Of a DNA stretch of 20,622 nt, positions 1 to 7,893 are shown piece by piece. The notes beneath the pieces are model-generated. The model was not told where the DNA came from and searched no databases. It saw only the letters and a program-made list of their open reading frames with translations. The DNA comes from Chara braunii (Eukaryota; Streptophyta; Charophyceae; Charales; Characeae): NCBI GenBank assembly GCA_003427395.1, contig BFEA01000033.1, positions 247,443 to 268,064 on the forward strand. Reading direction: 5' to 3'. The translations under genes and the position numbers were made by a program. The stretch's first letter is position 1, and each line of letters begins with the position of its first letter.

Positions 1-62
<62 letters not shown>
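1..62. repeat. (AG)31 dinucleotide microsatellite
   Basis: Uninterrupted AG repeat that probably continues beyond the left edge. It runs into a pyrimidine-rich CTT/CCT stretch to about position 115. Confidence 0.98.
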
Positions 63-67
<5 letters not shown>

Positions 68-831
68 CTTCTTCCTCTTCTAAGTCCACCACCTCTTCTT
101 CACCCTCTCACTACCTGACTTCTCAGTATTTGTGGACTATGAGAGAGAGAGAGTCGTGACTTTGGGACTTGACGACATTGGATCCAGACTCAGCATTGGG
201 ATTCAGACATTTGACGAGGGATTATTTGGGGCCTGTGCCGAAGACTTGGTGTTGACGACATTCCCCTCTTCCCCTCTTCTTCATCTAACCCCCCTCTTCT
301 TCGTCTGTGTATGGTTGGGGACTGGCGCATTCTTCCTGTGTGAGCGCCAGGCCCCTTCACACCATGGAATGAGGATGATGTATGTTTGGGGCTGCATGGC
401 AACATTGATTGTTCGGATCATTGGTATCTAAGTCTTCCACTATGCTATCTTGTACTTTGTGAGAGAGGTCGGTTCTTGTTCTGGTCTGCACCGTTATGGT
501 ATGCGACAGGAAGACTCAACGATAAGTCCTGACCTGACCGGGACTGATGCGACATCCCATCATACACCACACATGTGAGAAGAAAAGGAGGGACCGCACA
601 CATAGAAGAAAGGTCCCTCCTTGTATACACACATGGGGGAGATACCACGGAGGAGATGGGGGGGAGAGGCGAGACGAAGGAGGGGGGGCGAGGGAGTAGA
701 CCAAGATCGCGATAGCGCATTCCAAAAATAATCCCTTGCTGAAAGTCCAATCAATGTCTGCCTCAAAAATGTCGGATCAGATCCTGGGCGCCATGCCCAC
801 AGTAACCTCTGCCTGTTTCCTCTGCCTTTAA
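63..831. other. Non-coding stretch, no supported gene
   Basis: Several short open frames occur on both strands, but none is longer than about 100 codons or shows a recognisable motif. Composition is locally skewed: purine-rich on the + strand at 580-710 and pyrimidine-rich at 63-115 and 262-300. I see no RNA gene or mobile-element end. Confidence 0.6.
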
Positions 832-975
832 CCTCTCTCTCTCTCTCTCGTATCTGATGAAGAAGAAGAAGAAGAAGAAGAAGAAGAAGAAGAAGAAGAA
901 GAAGAAGAAGAAGAAGAAAGAGGAAGAAGAAGAAGGAAGGAGGAGGAAGAGAGGGAGACTGACGAAGAAGAAGAT
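832..975. repeat. (CT)n followed by (GAA)n microsatellite
   Basis: A CT run at 833-849 is followed, after a short spacer, by about 20 GAA units (858-919) and an imperfect GAA/GGA tail to about 975. The + strand switches from all-pyrimidine to all-purine. Open frames across it merely encode homopolymers and are not genes. Confidence 0.95.
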
Positions 976-1037
976 GTCGCCTCCCTTGCTGCCTCACCTG
1001 CAGGTGCTAACGCTGAACTGACCGCCGTTCTGTGAAG

Positions 1038-1147
1038 TCGTGTGCAGGTCGCGCGTGCACGGGGACTCCCAGCTATGGCGCCAGGTAAGTCCTCGTGTGC
1101 AGGTCGCGCGTGCACGGGGACTCCCAGCTATGGCGCCAGGTAAGTCC
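1038..1147 (+). repeat. Exact tandem duplication, 55 bp x 2
   Basis: Bases 1038-1092 are repeated exactly at 1093-1147. Each copy contains the octamer GCTATGGC (1072, 1127) and ends with CCAGGTAAGTCC, which carries the consensus splice-donor string CAG/GTAAGT. Perfect identity suggests a recent duplication. No reading frame in it can be tied to a known protein. Confidence 0.95.
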
Positions 1148-1698
1148 CCCTTCGTCGCAGGTATGGACTCCGCCCCTCTGCCTTCCAGTGTTCAGCCTCC
1201 AACTCAGTGGCGCAGCGCTGAACCAGCAGAATGTCGCTCAAGAAGTGAGCTACTCAACTGTCCAGTACCCAGCCTCAGCCCAGCTATATGTAGCGCTGGG
1301 CCTGGCTGGGCGTGCCTCTGAGGCTGGCCTAAAACGGCCTACTCGGTCTGGGCCCCTACCGGGTATCCAGACCGTGCTGCTGATGCAGCAAGGCGCCAAA
1401 ATGCGCCTGGCCTGAAAACGGCCTCGCCCCTGTGTACCCAGCCCAAGCCGTCGCCTTGGGCCCTGCAGGTCCGAAACGACGTCTGCACATACAAAATAGG
1501 ACAGCAAATAAGTAAATAAATAAATAAATGCCGCCTTTGATCGAAACCTGCGGCCTGGGGGCCGCCGTGGGCCGCCAGGGCGCATGTCCGATGGGCACGC
1601 GGCCTGGGGGCCCCTCAGCAACCGTCGGGCCCCGCAAATGGGCCCCGTGTGCAGGCGCAGCATGTAACATCCATTTCAAATTGGACAGTGGTATCTGT
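1148..1698. other. GC-rich non-coding stretch with a short (AAAT)n
   Basis: Rich in GGCCT and GGGCC words. A (TAAA)n microsatellite lies at about 1506-1529. Open frames crossing the stretch continue into the CTT tract and stay open only because that tract lacks stop codons. No gene is supported. Confidence 0.6.
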
Positions 1699-1868
1699 TC
1701 TCTTCTTCTTCTTCTTCTTCTTCTTCTTCTTCTTCTTCTTCTTCTGCTGCTGCTGCTGCTGCTGCTTCTGCTTCTGCTTCTGCTTCTGCTTCTGCTTCTG
1801 CTTCTGCTTCTTATTATTATTATTCGTCTTCTTCTTCTTCTTCTTCTTCTTTTTCTTCTTCTTCTTCT

Positions 1869-1909
<41 letters not shown>

Positions 1910-2250
1910 CTTCTGCTTTCTTCTTCTTCTTCTTCTTCTTCTTCTTCTTCTTCTTCTTCTTCTTCTTCTTCTTCTTCTTCTGCTGCTGCTGCTGCTGCTT
2001 TTTCTTCTTCTTCTTCTTCTTCTTCTTCTTCTTCTTCTTCTTCTTCTTCTTCTTCTTCTTCTTCTTCTGCNGCTGCTGCTGCTGCTGCTGGTGCTGGTGC
2101 TGGTGCTTTTTCTTCTTCTTCTTCTTCTTCTTCTTCTTCTTCTTCTTCTTCTTCTTCTTCTTCTTCTTCTTCTTCTTCTTTTTCTTCTTCTTCTTCTTCT
2201 GCAGCTGCTGCTGCTGCTGCTGCTCCTCCTCCTCCTCCTCCTCTGCTGCC
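1699..2250. repeat. Large compound CTT/CTG trinucleotide tract
   Basis: About 550 bp made almost only of trinucleotides: blocks of CTT alternate with CTG (1745-1766, 1875-1908, 1981-2000, 2068-2090), CTTCTG hexamers (about 1763-1811), TTA/ATT units (1811-1824), GGTGCT units (2089-2106) and terminal CTC units (2223-2243). Position 2071 is an ambiguous N, typical of assembly difficulty. Nearly all block changes keep the 3-base phase, so all three frames stay open as polyLeu, polySer/Ala and polyPhe/Cys. That is a composition artefact, not evidence of coding. Confidence 0.97.
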
Positions 2251-3095
2251 ATTATCTGCATTGGCATTCTCTTCCTCCTAATACTGGTTGAACCTTCTAC
2301 AGAGTTAGAGAAGCCTACTGTAACGATTTCCATCTCTGCAAGGGTTGTCCGGTTTGGCCACTGATGTTCACTGTCAGTCATGGAGTTTGTGAGTCACGTT
2401 TAAATGGCCAGTAATCCAATGAATGCCAAACTAATCAAGACAAGCACATCTGGCAAAGGTTTTTGAGCCAGAGAATTATCTTCTCACATTACGTCCTGCT
2501 TGAACATGTCTGCCATTGTTCTTCCTCCTGAGTATTTCTGCAGATTCTCTATGGTCTCACGGCTTACAGAAATGGACATAAAGGTGCTATAGCCAGCCAT
2601 GTGGGCTCCATGATCTTTGAAAACTTCCTCATTGTTGACAATGGTGGATGGACAGAAGTTCCACTGGTGAATGGCAAGGACTTCTCTGGTGGCATGGAGA
2701 TCACGTACGTGCTCAAGAAACCAGGGAAGAAAAGGGATGTCTTGTCTTGCATCTTCTCCAGAGAAAATGCTGACTTGGGTCTGTTTTCCAACTTTTTCAG
2801 GGGAAAAGTAAATCCTTAAAACAAGAAGTTGAGCGGCAAAGCCTAACATCAACCCCAGAGAATGAGCCCAGAGCTAAAGTCTAGCAGAGCTTTCCTTGTC
2901 TCAAAGAAGTAGAAGTCTCCTCTCCCCTCCTAGCAAGCAAAAGAAATGTTCTAGCAAACTGTCATCCCTGACCATGGCCTCCACTCTTTGTTGTCTCTTC
3001 TCCCGGTGGACACTTGCCCCCAACTCGTCCGTAAATTTCTATCATCTGTTGGCATTGATGTCCTCTCCATTTCACACTCAATATACCTCAATTCG
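2251..3095. other. Non-coding stretch with one doubtful minus-strand frame
   Basis: The longest open frame is 122 codons on the minus strand (2484-2852). Its stretch STIVNNEEVFKDHGAHMAG faintly recalls the N-terminal region of cytochrome P450s, but no haem-binding Cys motif or second exon is visible. A 72-codon plus frame overlaps it. I cannot assign either; both may be chance. Confidence 0.4.
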
Positions 3096-3160
3096 CCACT
3101 GTCAGAAATCTTATGCCCGTTGCTCAATGGGTGTGCATAAAGTTCTCCTTCTGACAGTGG
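3096..3160. repeat. Inverted repeat with perfect 12-bp arms
   Basis: CCACTGTCAGAA at 3096-3107 is matched exactly by TTCTGACAGTGG at 3149-3160. Inside lies a second inverted pair, TTATGC (3111-3116) and GCATAA (3135-3140), so the whole 65 bp can fold into a two-part hairpin. It may be a remnant of a small inverted-repeat element, but no target-site duplication is visible. Confidence 0.8.
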
Positions 3161-3180
3161 AAGGTAGACTTCACCATAAC

Positions 3181-3236
3181 TGACAAGGCTATCGTTTTGT
3201 CAAATAACTGACAAGGCTATTGTTTTGTCAAATAAC
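3181..3236. repeat. Tandem duplication, 28 bp x 2, each a small hairpin
   Basis: 3181-3208 and 3209-3236 differ at one base (C to T). Each copy contains TGACAA and its inverse TTGTCA ten bases apart, so each can form a 6-bp stem. Confidence 0.92.
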
Positions 3237-3269
3237 TCCCTGAATGTGCCGTGAGCGCAGGGCTTCTTT

Positions 3270-3344
3270 AGTTAAAAGGCTTTGGAAAGAGTGTCTCGCG
3301 TAGCACTCCCATGGGTGACCCATGCTGCATATGTTGGGAAAAGT
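3270..3344 (+). pseudogene. Possible degenerate 5S rRNA-like fragment
   Basis: In order, this stretch holds AGTTAA...CTTTGG (3270-3285), AGAGTGT (3288-3294), ATGGGTGACC (3311-3320) and TTGGGAAAAGTC (3333-3344). From memory of plant 5S rRNA, these correspond to the internal promoter: box A (AGTTAAGCGTGCTTGG), the intermediate element (AGAGTAGT) and box C (GATGGGTGACC...TGGGAAGTC). Spacing is expanded by about 10 bases before box C and inside it, and the 5' third and 3' terminal stem are not convincing. It could be a decayed 5S copy, a 5S-derived SINE head, or chance. It is unlikely to be a functional rRNA gene. Confidence 0.35.
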
Positions 3345-4727
3345 CGGGGGGCCCAGCGAAAAGAAAAAGCAACAAAGAAACGAGTATGGGGGAGTAGCAG
3401 GGGATGAGCGCCCAAAAAAACAACCGGAGGGCTGAGTCGTCCTTGAATGCAAGATGAGAACGAATCTAGTACGGTACATGGGAAGGTACACAGCCTGTGA
3501 CAGCCACAAATTTTGTCAGTTCAGGGCTGATGCAGATTCGTCAGCTCACAGTTTTATCATTTTCAGAAAGCCAGGGCCGACGTGTAGATCTGTTAAACCA
3601 CAAGTACTTCCTACAGTCGTGCCCGTTAACGCGCCACGATTTAAGGAAATGTACGGGCGACTACAGGAGCGCCCAAATTCATCCGACTAGAAACGTTTCT
3701 ACTCTATTTTTTCCCCCGGCCGATAGCTGGGCCAAGTACTGATGGCTTAAAGAACCAGTATACCACACGTCGGCCCGCGGGTGTCAGCACGAAACCCGCA
3801 CCACTTCGGAGGCCACCGATTTTTTTCTCAACGACGCCCCACGCCGCGCAGCTCTTCCGAGTTTCACTTGTGGCGACAAAAACTTTCTGCAAGGCTGGGG
3901 CCGTGTACTTGCGGTTTAAGGTTTCCTTTGTTCCCCCGTACCTCTCTATTTACCCTTACGCATACTACTACAACCTACCCTCAATCCCACTACATTCCCC
4001 TCGTTTTCCTGGACACTCTACTCACCTTCCTATCCACTATGCTGCTGTCTACAAGCTCCTACAGTATCCACACAGGGTCAAAGTGGACCCCCCGAGCCTA
4101 CTGTGGCTCAGCTTGTACACTGTGCTCTCTTGCCTCCTTCACCCGGTAGGCTACAGTCCTGTGAATCTAAAACTGGACCGAGGAGTCAAGTCCATGGGGT
4201 AGACCCACTCATTACTGTAGCCACACCACCCGTCCCTCTCTCCTAATTAGACTAGCCTAATCTAACTCTCTCACTCCCACCCACCCCCACCCCGCCCAGC
4301 CTAAGCATGCGCTCACAGTACCTTCATACACCTTGCAAGGAATATGAGTGTGAACGATATACAGAAAACCAAGTTGTGAAATCACACAGATGTCCAAGTA
4401 GTCGTGCACAAGCAGAGAGCACAATTGCACCGAGAATCCATCCAAATAGAGCAATACAATGAAGTAATGAGCCAATGTTCAAGCCCACAGGCCACACCAA
4501 CACAGTATCCATAAGTCGCCTCTCTGTCTGGCACCCAGCGCCTAGCCTACTCTACTCGACTATCCTACCTATAGCTGTGTTCACGCAACAGGCTCACTTC
4601 GACTCTCGAAGACCAATGTACATGATGTCAACACCATAGCCGACCTCTCGTCATGCACCAAATATGTATCTCGTCACCCTCATCAGACCTTGAGAACCCA
4701 CACACTTGCCTCCTTCCCTGAAGACCA
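3345..4727. other. Non-coding stretch, nothing recognised
   Basis: Open frames up to 122 codons (for example 3781-4149 +) have no motif and overlap one another. The 4260-4300 region is rich in CCCACC on the + strand. No tRNA-like fold or element terminus was found by eye. Confidence 0.5.
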
Positions 4728-4879
4728 CCAGATCGCCCCCTTTTACCCCCTTGCGCCCAGCAGCCCGGCTATGGCTGCCAGTGCACCGCTGCCCTGCAGC
4801 ACCCCAGATCGCCCCCTTTTACCCCCTTGCGCCCAGCAGCCCGGCTATGGCTGCCAGTGCACCGCTGCCTTGCAGCACC
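4728..4879 (+). repeat. Tandem duplication, 76 bp x 2, one mismatch
   Basis: 4728-4803 is repeated at 4804-4879; the only difference I see is CCCTGC versus CCTTGC near the 3' end of the unit. Each copy carries the octamer GCTATGGC (4768, 4844). Open frames across it are short and proline/alanine-rich, without a recognisable product. Confidence 0.95.
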
Positions 4880-6069
4880 CCACTTCACCTCAATGCGCCC
4901 CGCAAGCGCCCTGGCCGCAGTGCAGCATACGATGCAGCAGCGCAGCAGCATGACCGCATTGCCTACGCGGGCCAGAATGCCTGGCCTGGGCTGCCTCACT
5001 TCCTATATGGAAGTGGCATCCTCCTGGATGTTGCCTGTGGCCTGGCTGGAAGCTTCCAGTAGCTTCCGGTTGGGCCTCAGCTCCTGCGCCCAGGCCCGAG
5101 TCTACAGTTGAGGGCCTGGGCCCTTTACAGTTGGGCACGACCTGAGTGTCCGGACTTGGGCCGTTTGCTGCATTTGTGCAGAACCACGGGGTAGGTGCGT
5201 CGACAGTACTGCTTCTGGATAGGCCGGTGGCCACTTCATGATGTATCGGCCCTGCTTTGTGTGTATGTGCAATGACTTGCTGATTTCTACTGCCGAGACT
5301 GACTGCGAGGCTGTATAGTACAGCAGTAGGTTAGATTCACAATTTTGTTTGGCTGAGGGCTAACCGAGAGACCTACCTGTAAGGAAATTCGTGAGGGACA
5401 TATCTGTAAATCTGGGAAAATATAGGCCCAGTACTAACCCGAATTCCTACAGCTACCCTAACTGCGTATAGCAGGCCCGGGCTACCGCCTAGGACAGACA
5501 GGCCCTAAGTGGCCTAGGCTGATAGACGGTCCTATAGCCTATAGCCGCGTTCGGTAGAGGCCGAGAGGCCGAAACAGCAACGGTACCGGTCGGTCAGTCA
5601 GTCCGGTCTAGGTCTAGGGTAGTCTATAGATAGGTTCGGCACATCGGTTCAGGACTTTTGGGCAGTTCAATTCTCGCGAAGCAGCGTTGGAGAAGCCAAG
5701 CAAGTTGGTGGCGGTGACTGTCTGCAGGCGGCATCCTGAGACCTCGCCGTTGACAGCAGCCATAGCCGGCCCAGTCTGAGTCTGCCATAGCTGGGGCATC
5801 CTCAGCGCATCTACCCCTGGGGGTATCTGCATCTGGCCGGGCTATATCGAGGCTCTACACCGTGTACTCATGGGTGGTGGCAGCCATAGCTGCCTGTTGC
5901 TTCGTCAGAGTTGTCCATCGGCACGAAAGACTCCATCGCAGGACCTGTTCTTCATCAGGGTGGTTGGCGCTGGCCTCTAGGAGGCCATTCTGATGTGGCG
6001 CTACTAACTGGGTGTAGGATAGAGAGTGGGGTGTGAGTTCTGAGCGTGGCGAGATACTGGAACAAACTC
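4880..6069. other. Non-coding stretch with short palindromes
   Basis: No supported gene. Contains CACTTCC/GGAAGTG arms around 4997-5015, a perfect 14-bp palindrome CTGGAAGCTTCCAG (5046-5059), clustered CTATAG/CCTATAG words at 5530-5630, and three copies of the octamer GCCATAGC (5759, 5784, 5883). It ends where the inferred LTR begins. Confidence 0.5.
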
Positions 6070-6351
6070 TGTTACGATAATTGTTTGAGTTGGCTCATCA
6101 TCAGTGTAATTTCAATTGTGATCTTCGTAGGTTCTTTCTTGTGATTGGTTGTTGGGAGTTGTTTCAGAGAGTGAGAAACACTGCGTGTCTTCTCCCCATT
6201 TGTGCATGATTGTCTTCCGCTGCTTATTTTCACCTGTGTGCAGTTTGGACTCTGTCTCCTCTCTCCCCTTCTCTTATGCATGTATGGGCATGTGTGAGAT
6301 TGTCTGTGTGTGAGTGGTGATAAAATTCGTCAGACAACCAAGATCATAACA
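6070..6351 (+). repeat. Inferred 5' LTR of the plus-strand element
   Basis: The segment begins TGTTACGAT and ends ATCATAACA, imperfect inverse complements (8 of 9), with TG...CA ends as expected for an LTR. It lies two bases before a convincing primer-binding site. Length would be 282 bp. No second copy was found in the window, so the left edge rests only on the terminal inverted match and the PBS. Confidence 0.6.
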
Positions 6352-6353
6352 GT

Positions 6354-6368
6354 TGGTATCGGGGCAGG
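6354..6368 (+). other. Primer-binding site, initiator Met-tRNA type
   Basis: TGGTATCGGGGCAGG resembles the plant initiator-methionine tRNA primer-binding site that starts TGGTATCAGAGC (recalled from memory); the first seven bases are identical. It would prime minus-strand DNA synthesis. Its position just after the LTR end fixes the element's orientation. Confidence 0.65.
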
Positions 6369-6573
6369 ATTGGAATTGAAGCACTCAGGGTTGAGCGCAC
6401 TGAGGCATCTTCTTCATCTGGCGATATACTGGCGAGAGTTTCATGGTGATTCATCTTCCCCAGTACTGAGTCCGCAGGGAAGAAGACTTTCAGCGGTGGA
6501 TTCAAGTGTTCAGTGGTTGCACTAAGCAAGCGCACTGAGCTTGTCAGGGCGCTTGTCATGAAGTGGCGAGTAC

Positions 6574-6642
6574 AGGGCTAATTCGCCATAGCCAACCCTG
6601 AGGGTAAGATTGCGAAGTACCCCAGAGTGGCGAATTACCCCT
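6574..6642 (+). repeat. Leader hairpin with 15-bp arms
   Basis: AGGGCTAATTCGCCA (6574-6588) pairs with TGGCGAATTACCCCT (6628-6642), 14 of 15 positions, around a 39-base loop that holds a small ACCC-TGA-GGGT palindrome. Confidence 0.8.
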
Positions 6643-6691
6643 GAGGACATCAGGGAACCCTGAGCGGCATCATCCCTGGGTAGCGCTGGCA

Positions 6692-6746
6692 GAGATTGAT
6701 GCTATATATCAATCTCCAGAAGAAATAACCCCATCTGGGGCTATTT
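6692..6746 (+). repeat. Two adjacent leader hairpins
   Basis: First hairpin: GAGATTGAT (6692-6700) and ATCAATCTC (6708-6716), perfect 9-bp arms with a 7-base loop. Second: AAATA-A-CCCC (6723-6732) with GGGG-C-TATTT (6737-6746), one internal mismatch and an ATCT loop. Only six bases separate them. Confidence 0.8.
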
Positions 6747-7414
6747 TTAGCATCAGCAGCTACCAAGCACTGTGGCGAGATATTTTAGTGTTGGCATACT
6801 AGGCGCCACAGGACCAGATACAGGGTATCTGGAGTGAGGGAGTGCAGCGCTAAAGGATCCTGAGGAGGATCAACGAGTTTGAAGCCGTTCTATGCGTGGA
6901 AGTGTCAGGAGGAATATCTGGAAGAAATTGGCGAGATAAGGGTATCGTCTGCCATAGCCAGATCTTCATCATCACCTGCAAGATTCTCTGAAAGTGAGTC
7001 CGTTCCATGCACCTACCTGTATTGCCATCCAGATAGTATTAGTGTAGTCAATTATAATGGTCTATCTGTCTATCAGTGACTGGATGTAAAAATCGCAGAC
7101 TGCATGACAGCCATAGCCATCTCTCCCCTACCTCTCTTTGCTCATTTCTAACCCTCTGTTGACTCTTTTCAATCCAAAATTGTTATGTGACTGCTTTACT
7201 GCATTGCGATTATACTGGGATGCTCAAATTGTGAATTCTGTACTGGAAAGGTAGTGATACAGTGAATTGCGGTTTTGCGCTGAGTCTATTCCTAGCCTGT
7301 GCTAACTAGGGTCAGTCACAACTTCAATTTTGTCCGTCAGAATTCCATTCTGTCAGTCCCTAGTGAATCCCAATCCAAAAATTGTCAATACTGCAGAATC
7401 GCAGAGTTGGATTT

Positions 7415-7445
7415 ACAGTATTTCACTGGATACAGTGAATACTGT
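7415..7445 (+). repeat. Leader hairpin, 13 bp with GATA loop
   Basis: ACAGTATTTCACTG (7415-7428) pairs with CAGTGAATACTGT (7433-7445) with one bulged T and a GATA tetraloop. It lies about 450 bases upstream of gag. Confidence 0.8.
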
Positions 7446-7893
7446 ACTTCGCGATACCCTAGGGTGTGGCCGCCAGAGTCATCAGGGTCTAAATTAGAGT
7501 TTGAGTCAGGATACATAGTGGTTGTCTGAATCGCTTGATGTGGTTGACCTCTTTTGTCAGTACTAACCTTGTTCTATCATTCTCACTAAATACACTTGTC
7601 TTCTAGTGGGCTCTGGAAATCTAGTGTGTCTCTGGAAGAGTAGTAGAGTGATCTACTAACTCCAGTGTGGTGCAGGGTCAGTAAAAGGAAATCGGTTGCA
7701 TGATTTTGCTGGACTGACAGTCTGTCTGACACCTGACCCCAGAGACACCCTTCCAACCCAAACCGCTGATTGTCTGTACACCTACCTATTCCAGTGTTGA
7801 GAGATTGTAGCGATTCCAGGGTGTCTGAAGCAATCTGAGTATCGCTACACCCTCAGGTTGCTGTTTATTTTTATTTTATTTTGAAAAGGAAAA

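Larger units (their letters stand above)
6369..7893 (+). other. Long untranslated leader of the plus-strand element
   Basis: About 1.5 kb between primer-binding site and gag, with no open frame above 76 codons. It contains several strong inverted repeats (listed separately), TCAGGGAACCCTGA at 6650-6663, and three copies of GCCATAGC (6585, 6951, 7110). In retroelements this region usually carries dimerisation and packaging signals; that role here is inferred. Confidence 0.55.

Noticed and set aside
132-431. Plus-strand 99-codon frame near the left edge
   Set aside because: No motif, overlaps a minus frame and lies in repeat-like, low-complexity flank.
1356-2381. Long minus-strand open frame of 341 codons and plus frames of 278 and 210 codons
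   Set aside because: They are polyLys/Gln/Ser/Arg or polyLeu/Phe/Cys translations of the trinucleotide tract; the flanks show no protein motif.
2484-2852. Minus-strand 122-codon frame as a cytochrome P450 exon
   Set aside because: Only a faint resemblance in one stretch, with no haem-binding motif, no second exon and an overlapping plus-strand frame.
5601-5614. GTCCGGTCTAGGTC shared with the MITE interior at 11655-11668
   Set aside because: A 14-base match without TIRs or other shared sequence around 5600; too little to call a second MITE copy.
6723-6748. GC hairpin followed by T run as an intrinsic terminator
   Set aside because: Such terminators are bacterial; the context is a eukaryotic retroelement leader, so it is reported as a leader hairpin.
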